Shown here: in pieces, positions 53,535-62,634 of the stretch
Layout: every line of letters starts with the position of its first letter
Numbering within the stretch: the first letter of the stretch is position 1
Assembly (NCBI RefSeq): GCF_002211305.1
Contig: NZ_LOKW01000023.1
Coordinates: 475,500 to 539,499, forward strand
Length of the DNA: 64,000 nucleotides
Direction: 5' to 3'
Source of the DNA: Rhizobium sp. R634
Lineage (GTDB): Bacteria; Pseudomonadota; Alphaproteobacteria; Rhizobiales; Rhizobiaceae
Position numbers and translations under genes: made by a program
Notes under the pieces: generated by a model
What the model was told of the DNA's origin: nothing
Database searches by the model: none
The model's input: the letters and a program-made list of their open reading frames with translations, nothing else

Positions 53535-54263
53535 TTAGTGCTGCCGGTTTGTTCCCGCCGAAAACGCGTTTTCTGTTGGCACTCTCATGATGGCCGGACG
53601 AGCCGCCGCGAGGCGATTGTAACTCCCGCCTGCCATGCTGATCAGTTTGGTACGATCACGGACGATGACTTTGCCGCGCGCGGACCTGATCATGCCTTCG
53701 CCTTCGAGCAACGCCAAGGCTTCGGAAACGCCGGCCCGCCGAACTCCTAGCATCATAGCCAGAAACTCGTGCGTCATAAGAAGTTCCTCGCTTCCGGCAC
53801 GGTCGTGGCTCATCAGGATGAGGCGGGCCAAGCGCTGGTTCAAAGAGTAGTGGCCCAGAGCCAGGGCCGTCTCCGCCATTTGCACCATGACGGAATGAGC
53901 GTATCGGAGAAGCGTTTCGCGGAGTGAAGGGCTACGCTCGGCCGCCTCCCGAATAGCCCATGTAGGAATGCGGAAGGCGGAACCGGCTCCTTGAACGAAG
54001 CTCCGCCATGACGTTCTATCGGCCCCGAGGAGAACAGAGACACCGGTCATGCCTTCCCGGCCCACGCTGAATACTTCGAGGCTTCGGCCATCCGGTGTTG
54101 TCGTAACCGCGGCAACGACCCCGCTCTCGATGAAGTGGACATGCTGAATGGGAGCGTCAGGCTCAACAAGGATATCTCCAACGTCGAGCTTAACCGGCTG
54201 AAGATCGGCCTCCAACCATTGCAGTTCTTCAGAGAATGAGTTCAACAGTTCATTGCGAAACAT
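53535..54263 (-). CDS. Crp/Fnr family transcriptional regulator
   Basis: 242 residues from the ATG at 54263 (MFRNELLNSFSEEL). A cyclic-nucleotide-binding fold (LDVGDILVEPDAPIQHVHFIESGVV, then VGREGMTGVSVLLG) is followed by a winged helix (LLMTHEFLAMMLGVRRAGVSEALALLE). No FNR-type cysteine cluster is present. The frame is open to a TTG at 54368, which would add 35 residues. It resembles the rhizobial stress-related Crp-like regulators lacking a known ligand. Expressed alone. Confidence 0.85.
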   Translation of the reverse strand: MFRNELLNSFSEELQWLEADLQPVKLDVGDILVEPDAPIQHVHFIESGVVAAVTTTPDGRSLEVFSVGREGMTGVSVLLGADRTSWRSFVQGAGSAFRIPTWAIREAAERSPSLRETLLRYAHSVMVQMAETALALGHYSLNQRLARLILMSHDRAGSEELLMTHEFLAMMLGVRRAGVSEALALLEGEGMIRSARGKVIVRDRTKLISMAGGSYNRLAAARPAIMRVPTENAFSAGTNRQH

Positions 54264-55314
54264 CGACGGGACGAGCCTTTCCGTTGCAATGGAAAACAAC
54301 CTCTTATGATACCAATCGATGGCTTGATCTGCATTACCAGCGGTTATGTTTGGTGCGGAACCGAACAAACCCCCACGAGCTTTAAAGGGTGAAGGCCGAA
54401 ACAGATCTAGAGCTTAGTGATCGTCGTCCTCCGCTCGCACTGCCAGTTCTTCCCGGTCCGGCCGCGGTCCGATCTGCCGCACCGAGCTGACGTGGTCAAA
54501 GACCCTTTGACAAGGGCAACTTCGGCATCATTCAGCATACTGGTTTGGAATATCGTAGCCAGGATCATACGCCGTCACTCCCCGATGATAGCCGTAGGGC
54601 GCGGAGGCGATGCTTCAGCGCGACGGAGCGTCGCTTTGGGAGCAGACCAGGAACTACCTCCGCCCGACCCAACATCCGGGGTGGTGGATCGCTAGGAGGA
54701 AGCCTTTGCGAACAACAAGATACTTGCTTTCTCCCGCGATCCAGTGAGCTAACCTGATCGTCAGTTTACGGTTCCCGTACGATGCCGGACGAAAATGGTC
54801 ACTTCGGGGGCAGGCTGGGGCGATGTCTCACCTTTATGGCGATCATTTACCCCAAGCATGTGTCTCCTGTGAACTGGGCGACCCCCGCGTCGATCACACC
54901 AGTCGGGAACCTCTCCCGTAGCAGAGTCTTCCCAGTCTCTTCCATTCGTTCGAGAGATGCTGACGCAGGTGTTTTGCCAACCGCGCCAACAAGTTCAAGC
55001 CCTTTCAGCGAGAAGCTCTTTCAATCTGCCCTTGGCGATCAGCGCCAGCATATAATCAATCGCGCGATCACTTCTTTATTGCCTTCATCGTCAAACGTAA
55101 CCGCTGACAATGTTGGCGCCATGATGTCCGATCGCTTCAAGGCGGGAGCGCCGCACCAGTCGCGATAGCTGGATCTTGCTTACCTGTGAGACCGGTGAAG
55201 TTGACCTTTCATGATCAGACCCTACATCCCTGCTATCGTTGGCAACCGAATATGTAGGCGCTGACGGCTGAGGGTTACCAAGTGCTCCCGCCTGCAAATC
55301 AGCGGTGTGCACTC
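54264..55314. other. About 1 kb without a supportable gene
   Basis: Frames here are short, interrupted and without ribosome sites. One minus-strand frame (54407-54568, 53 codons) and a peptide ending near 54860 (ASLERMEETGKTLLRERFPT) look faintly protein-like, so decayed genes are possible. Confidence 0.5.
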
Positions 55315-55530
55315 ATGGGCGACCCTATAATTGAGGCGCAGTTGAATTCTTCCCGAGCTCTGATTGAACGAACGAAAGAGTTGTTAGCGTCAACAAGACG
55401 GCTTGTTTCGAAGGAGCGGCGAGTCACTGAAGCGGCTGAAAACGGTCCTCTTGATGTTGAGGAGACGAGGAGCTGTCAACCGGGAAATAAACGGTTTCCC
55501 GACGGTGTGGAGCGTTCGACGTTGCCATAA
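55315..55530 (+). CDS. Small hypothetical protein
   Basis: 71 residues from the ATG at 55315 (MGDPIIEAQLNSSRALIERT, then KELLASTRRLVSKERR). A helical basic N-terminal half precedes a polar tail. No family recognised and no strong ribosome site; it may be a real small rhizobial protein. Confidence 0.4.
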   Translation: MGDPIIEAQLNSSRALIERTKELLASTRRLVSKERRVTEAAENGPLDVEETRSCQPGNKRFPDGVERSTLP

Positions 55531-55639
55531 GGACCGGTCGCGGCGGATGGCAAGGACTGCCGAATATCCGCTTACTCCCGTTGAGGTGACGCCAATGCTG
55601 GCGCCTTCTCTCTTGACAACCCGGACCATCATCATGCCG

Positions 55640-55935
55640 GATGCACTTGCAGATTTCGAGCTCTTGCCGCATCCGGATTGCTATGCGTGGTTCAGGGGCG
55701 CCCGGTGCGAGCTATCGCGGGCTCTGCGATTTGCAGGGTCGATTACCCTACGCATACACTGAAGGCCAATGCGGCACTGGCCAGCGTCGGCGTTGCGTTG
55801 CTATCGCCAGTGTTGTTTCGACCGCTCCTGGAAAAGGGACTGCTGATCGCGCCGTTCTCACACGTGCTGAGCGGGCCCGCCTGGCACTTTGCGCTCATGC
55901 GCGCGGACGATCCGCGTCTCGCGCCCAGACAGCGG
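55640..55935 (+). pseudogene. Remnant of a LysR-type regulator (C-terminal end)
   Basis: The frame at about 55760-55930 reads LKANAALASVGVALLSPVLF, then RPLLEKGLLIAPFSHVLSGP and AWHFALMRADDPR, which is the last part of a GcvA-type LysR effector domain. Upstream pieces (YRGLCDLQGRLPYAYTE) fall in another frame. The helix-turn-helix end is missing, so this is a decayed fragment. Confidence 0.6.
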
Positions 55936-56226
55936 CCGCGAATGGCTTCACGAGCAGACTTAGGAGCGCGCCTGGTGCCGATCATTTTCTTCGTTTCGCA
56001 CTATTGCCAGTAGCAGCCGCATCGAACGAGATAAGTTGCACAGACAGCCGTTCACAAACAAACCGGTTGTCTGCTTCCTGCCTCGATCGCCCGCCTTGCC
56101 AGGCAGCAAAGGCGCAATTGCTTGGCGCGTTTGCGGCCACCGACCGCACCAGGAATTCCTCGACAGCCCTGCAACTAACGGCGCCGCATCTGGTTCGGCC
56201 CGAGATGCGCTCGAGAGGAGACCAAG

Positions 56227-56421
56227 ATGAAACTGGTGCCATTCCAATACGCGGGCCATAACCCCGCCATGGTATACATCAATCCGGAACAGGTTGTTGC
56301 TGTGCGAGAATTCGCCAACAGCACCCACATCCATGTTGCTGCACCGCAGAAGGATGGCGCACCAAGTTACTATCCCGTCAGGGAGACGGTCGATGAGGTC
56401 GTTAAGAAACTGACTGCCTAG
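56227..56421 (+). CDS. Small hypothetical protein
   Basis: 64 residues: MKLVPFQYAGHNPAMVYINP with EQVVAVREFANSTHIHVA and YYPVRETVDEVVKKLTA. A strong ribosome site (GAGAGGAGACCAAG) and compact mixed alpha/beta composition make it a likely real gene. No family recognised beyond a resemblance to small phage- or rhizobial beta-rich proteins. Confidence 0.65.
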   Translation: MKLVPFQYAGHNPAMVYINPEQVVAVREFANSTHIHVAAPQKDGAPSYYPVRETVDEVVKKLTA

Positions 56422-56425
56422 ACCA

Positions 56426-56450
56426 GGAACTTCTATACTTAACCGATGTT
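56426..56450 (+). promoter_or_regulatory. Possible EcfG-type promoter of the 39-aa membrane protein
   Basis: GGAAC, 16 bases, TGTT. It ends 9 bases before an ATG, which would make the mRNA almost leaderless. Confidence 0.35.
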
Positions 56451-56459
56451 GTAGTTGGT

Positions 56460-56579
56460 ATGCGCAGTACAGAGCAAAAAGCCGCGAGAGACATGATCAG
56501 ATACGTGCTGACTGTTTTCGTTGTCGCAATAATCATAGCGGTGGCGTACTTGGCCTTCTTCACTCCCGGGCAAGTGTGA
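56460..56579 (+). CDS. Small single-pass membrane protein (39 aa)
   Basis: MRSTEQKAARDMIRYVLTVF then VVAIIIAVAYLAFFTPGQV. A basic amphipathic start and one helix of about 20 hydrophobic residues. Too short for standard gene callers. No clear ribosome site, but a possible stress promoter lies just before it. Confidence 0.45.
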   Translation: MRSTEQKAARDMIRYVLTVFVVAIIIAVAYLAFFTPGQV

Positions 56580-56665
56580 GCTGACTGCCCTAATCGACAG
56601 CGGTACTTCAGCAAATTGCCCTAGCACCGGAGCCAGTGGCTTTGCTGCCGCATGGAGCAGGTTAC

Positions 56666-56908
56666 ATGAGCGAGAACTTCAGCGCCAAAGAAACGTTCGC
56701 GATATACGGCGAGAGGGCAACCACGATCACTTGCGTTCGAGATGCTTACTCCACCGAGGAAAAGACATTCCCGACGATGCGCGATGCAATCGACTATCTG
56801 AAGGCATTTGACCCTGTTCCGGTTGCGATAGTTCTCCATATCAGCGCTCACGGTCGCGACATACCGTTCGACCGCGACAATATAGCGAAGCTGATGCGGG
56901 AACCATAA
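56666..56908 (+). CDS. Small hypothetical protein
   Basis: 80 residues from the ATG at 56666 (MSENFSAKETFAIYGERATT), with GGAGCAGG 6 bases upstream. Mixed alpha/beta composition and a recognisable middle (MRDAIDYLKAFDPVPVAIVL). No family recognised. An earlier in-frame ATG at 56636 is possible. Confidence 0.55.
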   Translation: MSENFSAKETFAIYGERATTITCVRDAYSTEEKTFPTMRDAIDYLKAFDPVPVAIVLHISAHGRDIPFDRDNIAKLMREP

Positions 56909-57107
56909 TCATGACAACAATCGAGAACCTGCTGCCGAAATAAATCACCTGCCGGCTAACTCAGGTGGCGAAGCGATAGGCTGAATAGCTCGGAGGTAAA
57001 AGGTGATTCCTTCGCAAGGCAGGACGGACGTCACGAGACCACCGGTCTGCCGGGCGTTAGAAGAAATACTTCTTGGTCATGCAACAAAAATCCATTCACC
57101 TATTTAG

Positions 57108-57449
57108 TCAGCTATAAATCCAGCTCGCGACCGCCACCGCGATCGCAACAACGACCATAGTGCCAATGAAGATGCGCAACGCAGGCGAGCGAGTGGTCTG
57201 TGGAACCGTCGCCCCGCTTCCTGGCTCACGCATCGCGACGTCGTAATTCCGCTGACGATCGGCGGCTCCGATGTTCTGCGCATGCAGTGCCATCTCGACC
57301 TGATCGGGAGTTATCGGCTGGCCGGCGGCCTCTGCATCCGTTTCGAGCGGCGCAGCCGCCGGGTCAAAGCCGGGCCTGATGTCCCCGGTCTCTCCCGACT
57401 GGATCCCGCCCCTAATCTGCGCGGCAGCTTTATCCCTTTTCTTTGTCAT
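57108..57449 (-). CDS. Tail-anchored small hypothetical protein
   Basis: 113 residues. A hydrophilic, Ala/Gly-rich domain is followed by one C-terminal helix (LRIFIGTMVVVAIAVAVASWIYS), so it is probably tail-anchored in the membrane. The ATG overlaps the stop of the small gene upstream (ATGA) and AACGAGGAGAG precedes it. Third gene of the ndh operon; may be part of a small respiratory or membrane unit (inference). Confidence 0.7.
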   Translation of the reverse strand: MTKKRDKAAAQIRGGIQSGETGDIRPGFDPAAAPLETDAEAAGQPITPDQVEMALHAQNIGAADRQRNYDVAMREPGSGATVPQTTRSPALRIFIGTMVVVAIAVAVASWIYS

Positions 57450-57601
57450 TCGAACTCTCCTCGTTCGATCGCGGATGCAGGGTTCACGTCACGGCCGCCC
57501 AACTGCCACAAGGAAATCGAGCCGATGGTGATGATGAACCCGATGATGATGACAATGGCTGCGTAGAGCCAAGCAAGTCGGCGCGGTGATTGCTGATCCA
57601 C
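57446..57601 (-). CDS. Small single-pass membrane protein (51 aa) in the ndh operon
   Basis: GTG start with a very strong ribosome site (AGGAGGAGGATCA). The peptide begins MDQQSPRRLAWLYAAIVIII, continues GFIITIGSISLWQLGGRDVN and ends ERGEFE. One membrane helix, N-terminus inside by positive charge. It sits 27 bases after ndh and overlaps the 113-residue gene. Too short for default gene callers. Confidence 0.7.
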   Translation of the reverse strand: MDQQSPRRLAWLYAAIVIIIGFIITIGSISLWQLGGRDVNPASAIERGEFE

Positions 57602-57628
57602 TGATCCTCCTCCTGCTCCCGTACGGCT

Positions 57629-58972
57629 TCAAATCTTCCCCGCTTGCATTGCGGGGCTGACTTCCGGAGCACGGGCAGCGGTCTGGCCGGCGCTCTCGTC
57701 GATGATCCGCGCGCCGCGTTGGCGAGTGAGGTAGCGCCAGATCCATTGGATGCTGACGAGAAGCCGCTTTTCGAAGTTGATAAGCAGATAGACGTGTACG
57801 ATTGCCCACAGCAGCCATGCCAGCCTTCCTTTCAGGGTCCACCGGCCGAAGTCGAAAACGGCGGCGTTGCGCCCGATGACGGCTGTATTGCCTCTGTTGC
57901 GGAAGACGAAGCCCGGCCCCCTAATCACAGGTTCCTTGCGAAGTTGTCGTCCAAGGTAGATGCCTTGCTGTTTGGCAACCTGCGCAAGCGCCGGGAGGGG
58001 CTTTCCGTCCGTCCCGATCAAAGCGGCTGTGTCTCCGAGCGCATAGACATCCTCGAAGCCTTGAACGCGAAGATGATCATCGACTGGAATGCGGTTCCCG
58101 GCAGTACCCGAGAGGCCGAGCCAGCGATGTGCTGGCGACGCTTTCACGCCGGCTCCCCAGACGATCGATCCGGCCGAGATGAAGGCGCCGCCGATGTTCG
58201 CGCCATCCTTTGTAATGTCGACGACCCGGCTTCCCGTGCGCACTTCCACGCCGACCTTTTCAAGGTACCTCGCCGCATAGGCAGAGAGATGCTCAGGAAA
58301 GGCCGCTAGAATGCGAGGCCCTGCTTCCACCAGCAGAACGCGGAGATGGTCGGGCTGAAGGTTGCGAAAGTCCCTACTGATCATGAAGCGTCCGAGCTCC
58401 GAAATGGCGCCGGCCATTTCGACGCCCGTAGGGCCGCCGCCAATAATGATGCTCGTCAACAGGGCCTGTTTCTCGGCGGGGCTGCCGGCTCGTTCGGCTT
58501 TCTCAAACGCCAGAAGAAGGCGATGCCTGATCTCCCGCGCCTCGTGGATCGTCTTGAGACCCGGCGCCAGAGCCTGCCACTCGTCATGTCCGAAGTAATT
58601 GTATTCGGAACCTGTCGCAATCACGAGCTGGTCGTAGCGTACATCGGCCCCGTCCGCGAGCAGGACGCGCCGCTTTGCGGTGTCGATGCCGACTACTTCC
58701 GCCATGATCATTTCGATGTTCTTGTAGCCTGCAAGCGTCTTTCTGATGGGCTCTGCTATGTCTGCCGGCGACAAGGCGGCGGTGGCCACCTGGTAGAGAA
58801 GCGGTTGGAAGAGATTGTGGTTGCGGCGGTCAATGACGACGCATTCCACCTCAGCATTCCCGAGCTTGCCGGCACAGGCAAGGCCTGCGAAACCGCCGCC
58901 TATGACGACAACCCGGCGGCGTCGTCTCGCCGAACCTTCTGCTTCTGCTGTCGTCTTTCGATCATGCGGCAT
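57629..58972 (-). CDS. ndh: Type II NADH dehydrogenase (NDH-2)
   Basis: Peripheral membrane flavoenzyme of 447 residues oxidising NADH and reducing quinone without pumping protons. FAD site VVVIGGGFAGLACAGKLG (about 21-38); NADH site SIIIGGGPTGVEMAGAI; FAD-contact DVYALGDTA. The C-terminus has amphipathic helices (GRLAWLLWAIVHVYLLINFEKR) used for membrane binding. The reading frame starts at the ATG at 58972. It heads an operon with two small membrane proteins, an uncommon setting. Confidence 0.93.
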   Translation of the reverse strand: MPHDRKTTAEAEGSARRRRRVVVIGGGFAGLACAGKLGNAEVECVVIDRRNHNLFQPLLYQVATAALSPADIAEPIRKTLAGYKNIEMIMAEVVGIDTAKRRVLLADGADVRYDQLVIATGSEYNYFGHDEWQALAPGLKTIHEAREIRHRLLLAFEKAERAGSPAEKQALLTSIIIGGGPTGVEMAGAISELGRFMISRDFRNLQPDHLRVLLVEAGPRILAAFPEHLSAYAARYLEKVGVEVRTGSRVVDITKDGANIGGAFISAGSIVWGAGVKASPAHRWLGLSGTAGNRIPVDDHLRVQGFEDVYALGDTAALIGTDGKPLPALAQVAKQQGIYLGRQLRKEPVIRGPGFVFRNRGNTAVIGRNAAVFDFGRWTLKGRLAWLLWAIVHVYLLINFEKRLLVSIQWIWRYLTRQRGARIIDESAGQTAARAPEVSPAMQAGKI

Positions 58973-59822
58973 GAAATCTTCCCAAGACCATGTTTCGCCA
59001 ACGCCTAACGCTACACAGCCTAAGCGCCGACTTTCAAAGCGCGCTCAGGCGGCTTCGGATCTGGTCAGCATCGACACTGCTCACTCACACGTCTGCACGA
59101 TAGTTGCCGCTAACAACCGGGGACTTGGAAGGTTCCAGCGCATCCGCAACGGTGGTGGGCTCGGACTGATGCTGCGAGCCCCTCCCCTCACGCATTCACT
59201 CACTCACACTTCGGTTGAGATGGAATGCCTATGTCGCCAGCCGAAGGGGAGCCTGAAGCTCACGTAGCAGACCACGGGCCGGATTACCTCTTGCAGCGAC
59301 GGGTCGGCAGATCGCGACAGTTAGGACGCGGCGAGAGAGTGCGGTCCCCTTCAGTGCCGGAACCACCGGGGCGCCTTGCGATTGTCGTGAACCAAATCGA
59401 CCCCAGACCGCATTCAACCCTGGAGAAACGGTATGAAACCCCTCAACGCCGTCAAGAGCGAGCAAGGCTCTCCCGTGTAAAACCTGGCCCATAGTGATTT
59501 CCTTCATGCGCGGCCCGTTGTCCCTAAGGAATTCTCGGCTGCTCATCCCAACATTCCAATGGCGATGACCTACTCCATCTGGCCCGGGCCGGATCGGCAG
59601 AACACGGTTGCCCAAAGTGCTCGCCTTATCGCTCATTCCAAGAGCGGACGACGAATGAGGTGTTCAGACGCGACCTGCAGCAGCCACGTTCGCATCAGAC
59701 ACTTCCGATCCCGAATGAAAGGCGCTTCGGAGTTGCGCCGCCGAGCGCCAGTCCTAAAGCCACAGGCGCGGAACATTCCTTGGACGAGCCGGTTAGATGT
59801 TACTCAACCCGGAGGACATGCG
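58973..59822. other. About 850 bases between divergent ndh and catalase genes
   Basis: No gene is supported; frames here lack ribosome sites and family-like sequence. The last 55 bases hold the candidate stress promoter of the catalase gene and its ribosome site (CCGGAGGACATGCG). Confidence 0.5.
59770..59794 (+). promoter_or_regulatory. Candidate EcfG-type promoter of the catalase fusion
   Basis: GGAAC (59770-59774), 16 bases, GGTT (59791-59794), 28 bases before the ATG at 59823. Confidence 0.5.
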
Positions 59823-61091
59823 ATGTATCACCACGTCAAGAAGCTCATGTATACCGTTCGGGTTGATGAGCCCGATCCGAAATTTGGCAATATGCTGCTT
59901 GAGCAGTTCGGTGGCGCAAACGGTGAACTTGCGGCTGCAATGCAATACTCCATTCAAGGCCTGAATTGCGAGGATCCCGGACGCAAGGACCTGCTGATGG
60001 ACATCGGCACGGAAGAACTCAGTCATCTCGAGATCGTTGGGACTCTGGCGAGGATGCATCTCAAGCCGTTGAAGTCGGTCAGAGAGGAGGCGGAAGCCGA
60101 CCCACTGATCGCGATTGCTGGCGGCGGTGGTGTGAACCTTTTCAATTCGATGGGAAACCCTTGGACCGCCGATTATCTCAAAATTACAGGTGAGTTGGAT
60201 GTCGATCTGCGAAGCAACATCGCCGCGGAAGCACGCGCCAAAATCGTCTACGAACGCTTGATCGATTTCTGCCGCGATCCGGGCACCAAGGATGCCCTGC
60301 AGTTCCTCATGACCAGGGAGATCACCCACATGCGCGCTTTCTCCCTGGCCCTCGAAAGCATGGGCAAGCCGCCGCTGAGCGTCGGCAGGATTGCGCCGAC
60401 CGCAGGGCTCGTCGATCAATTCTTCAACGATTCGACGGGTGAAGGGGATCTCGGTGAAGTTGACACCCGCGGTCCCTGGAATGAAGGCGAGCCTTGGGAA
60501 TTCGTGGAGGCGCCGGCGTTCCAGGATCTTAAGGGAACGGAGAATGCAGGCACGGCAATCCGCGCTCTAAGCGCGCCCCCGGAAGGATCGGAAGCAATCC
60601 AGGAAATCCTCGTTGATGAGCTCCGCGACCTGCTGCATGCGGAAAAGCAGCTATTGAAGGCGCTTCCAAAAATGCAGAAAGCCGCGCGTACCCAGCAGCT
60701 CCAGACTTTGTTGCGCAACCATCTTGCCGAAACGGAAGGCCAGGTCGATCGCTTGAACGAATGTCTGCGCATTCTCGGCACGACCGCTCGCGCCAAACCG
60801 TGCAAGGGCATGGCCGGCCTGGTAGAGGAAGGCGAGGAAGTGATGGCGGAAGGCAACAAGAAGGACGATGCTCCCGCTGATCTGGCTTTGATCGGAGCGG
60901 CGTTGCGGGTCGAACATTACGAAATTGCCGCCTACACAACGGCTCGCAACCTAGCGCTCCAGCTTGCGCAGCCGGCGGTCGCTCAATTGCTGACACTGTC
61001 GCTGGGTGAAGAACAGAATGCGGGCCAGTTGCTGGATCAGGTTGCCCAGCCGTTGATGTCCGCTGCAAGAATGCCACGGAGCGTCGTCTGA
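59823..61091 (+). CDS. Manganese catalase fused to a DUF892 (YciE/YciF-type) ferritin-like domain
   Basis: 422 residues in two parts. Residues 1 to about 270 are a dimanganese catalase, breaking down hydrogen peroxide: ligands E35, E65, H68, E136 and H169 are in place (GANGELAAA, TEELSHLE, AAEARAK, REITHM). Residues about 285-400 form a DUF892 four-helix ferritin-like domain (AIQEILVDELRDLLHAEKQL, LRNHLAETEGQVDRLNECL). DUF892 proteins are usually separate stress proteins of about 170 residues. The ATG at 59823 follows GGAGGACATGCG. The longer frame to 59559 is not family-like. Confidence 0.92.
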   Translation: MYHHVKKLMYTVRVDEPDPKFGNMLLEQFGGANGELAAAMQYSIQGLNCEDPGRKDLLMDIGTEELSHLEIVGTLARMHLKPLKSVREEAEADPLIAIAGGGGVNLFNSMGNPWTADYLKITGELDVDLRSNIAAEARAKIVYERLIDFCRDPGTKDALQFLMTREITHMRAFSLALESMGKPPLSVGRIAPTAGLVDQFFNDSTGEGDLGEVDTRGPWNEGEPWEFVEAPAFQDLKGTENAGTAIRALSAPPEGSEAIQEILVDELRDLLHAEKQLLKALPKMQKAARTQQLQTLLRNHLAETEGQVDRLNECLRILGTTARAKPCKGMAGLVEEGEEVMAEGNKKDDAPADLALIGAALRVEHYEIAAYTTARNLALQLAQPAVAQLLTLSLGEEQNAGQLLDQVAQPLMSAARMPRSVV

Positions 61092-61108
61092 CAGAGGGAG
61101 GCTCAGCG

Positions 61109-61204
61109 ATGTTTTCGGCAAATGACGCGGAATCGAGCCATCTGTTGGATCAGCTGGCGCAACCGCTTGCGTCGGCGGCAAGAGTGCCTCCCGGCGTCCG
61201 TTGA
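61109..61204 (+). CDS. 31-residue mini-ORF repeating the catalase C-terminus
   Basis: ATG with GAGGGAGGCTCAGCG upstream, 18 bases after the catalase stop. SSHLLDQLAQPLASAARVPP closely echoes the preceding C-terminus (AGQLLDQVAQPLMSAARMPR). It may be a duplicated tail fragment that kept a ribosome site, or a small translated peptide. Confidence 0.4.
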   Translation: MFSANDAESSHLLDQLAQPLASAARVPPGVR

Positions 61205-61433
61205 CGTGGCTGATAATCGTAGTACCCGCGGAGGCGTCAAAGGCACCGACCGCGGGTGCCGCTTTAGGACGGAATTGGGCTAACGCTCTATCGCACGCCT
61301 CCCTTTGGAGCGGGCAGCGGCTCAACTTTGATTTTCGAGATCCTGGGCGCCGACGTAAAGCAAGGCTCAGGCTCATCCGATCCGTCCACAAGTTTTTCCG
61401 GAAATGCGGGGTGGGGCGCAGCTACGGCATTCC

Positions 61434-62342
61434 TTAGCGCGCTAGAGGTCTAGCCTCGTTTAAATCATTTCGGATCGCAGTGGCCGCTATACCCGCCTGC
61501 CCCATCGCGGTCCCGATCTGATCCAAGCCAATGACCACATCTCCAGCTGCGTATAGGCCAGGTAGGGTTGACCTTTGGTGACTGTCGACGACGATGCAGC
61601 CGTTCTCAGACAATTCTGCACCGGCCATCGCTGCCAGTTTCGACCGAACGTCCGATCCAAGCGCAGGGTATATAGAGGAAAACTCCCCGATACCGGAAGC
61701 TGTCGCGACTGTGATTGCATCGCGCTCGGGGTCGATGGATCTTATCGGACCTTTTTGGAGGCCGATCTGCAAGTCCCGCAGCCGATCGACCTCAATCTCC
61801 GAGAGCTCGTGTTCCTCCTGCGGTGTGATGATGGTCACGTGTGTCGTATAACTCCGCAGGAACAGTGCCTCCGCAAACGCTCTCGATCCGCAGCCGATAA
61901 CAGCCACACGCTTGTCGGTGACCTCGAACCCGTCACAGACAGGGCAGTAGCGGATAAGGCCGCGTGCAACAGCCTCGTCATGACGTTCGGCCAACATCGG
62001 TGGCTTGCGGTTTGTCACACCGGTGGCCAAAAGGACCGTTCGCGCCCGCATGCTGCCGCTGGCGGAGACGACACGATAGCCGTCATGCTCCTTCTGAAGC
62101 TGTCTGGCGCTCTCAATGCGGATCTGAACTTTGTACCCTTGAAGCTGTGTGCGCATTCTGGCGAGAAGCTCCCTTCCGCTAATGCCCTTCGGGAACCCTG
62201 CGAGGTTATGGGAGACCGGAATGGTGGCGGCACGACTGCTATAGTCGTCGAATACGGTTGTTGAGAGGTGGTAGCGCGCAAGATAAATGGCCGCAGTCAA
62301 GCCAGCAGGTCCACCTCCGATGATAATGCAGTCGCGCATCAT
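61434..62342 (-). CDS. Thioredoxin reductase-like NAD(P)/FAD oxidoreductase
   Basis: 302-residue flavoprotein of the TrxB family. FAD site CIIIGGGPAGLTAAIYLARY; redox pair in YCPVCDGFE (CxxC); NADPH site VAVIGCGSRAFAEALFLR; FAD site GLYAAGDVV. The NADPH loop has GCGSRA rather than GGGNSA, and the protein is slightly shorter than TrxB, so it may be one of the thioredoxin reductase-like enzymes of unknown partner. No thioredoxin gene is adjacent. Start at 62342 or the next codon. Confidence 0.88.
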   Translation of the reverse strand: MMRDCIIIGGGPAGLTAAIYLARYHLSTTVFDDYSSRAATIPVSHNLAGFPKGISGRELLARMRTQLQGYKVQIRIESARQLQKEHDGYRVVSASGSMRARTVLLATGVTNRKPPMLAERHDEAVARGLIRYCPVCDGFEVTDKRVAVIGCGSRAFAEALFLRSYTTHVTIITPQEEHELSEIEVDRLRDLQIGLQKGPIRSIDPERDAITVATASGIGEFSSIYPALGSDVRSKLAAMAGAELSENGCIVVDSHQRSTLPGLYAAGDVVIGLDQIGTAMGQAGIAATAIRNDLNEARPLAR

Positions 62343-62634
62343 GTCTCCAGACCGTCACCACTCAAGATATCGTAAGGGGCCAATGAGAGGAGCATTCTCT
62401 GATTTCCCTGGGCACGTCCGACAGCTCCTTGCGGGCGTTTAAGTTGGTTCCTCGAACGGTCTCATAGAAAAGCTGCGCCGATGCCCGATCCAGCCGTCTT
62501 CTTTAGAGACGAAGCGCTCCGGAACTAGGGTTTGGTCCGCAGCCGCTTCGGCGATGTTGGAACAACTGGCATCGCCCGCATCGACGAGGAAGACCGTTCC
62601 GAGGAAGCTTAGGGCTCCGGGCATCCGTTGCCCG

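Noticed and set aside
54407..54568. 53-codon minus-strand frame upstream of the Crp-type gene
   Set aside because: Protein-like only in a short part (MLNDAEVALVKG); too weak to call.
59229..59636. 135-codon minus-strand frame before the catalase gene
   Set aside because: No ribosome site, no family and low-complexity basic composition.
62439..62624. 61-codon minus-strand frame after the small membrane protein gene
   Set aside because: No ribosome site and no recognisable family, although the spacing would fit an operon tail.
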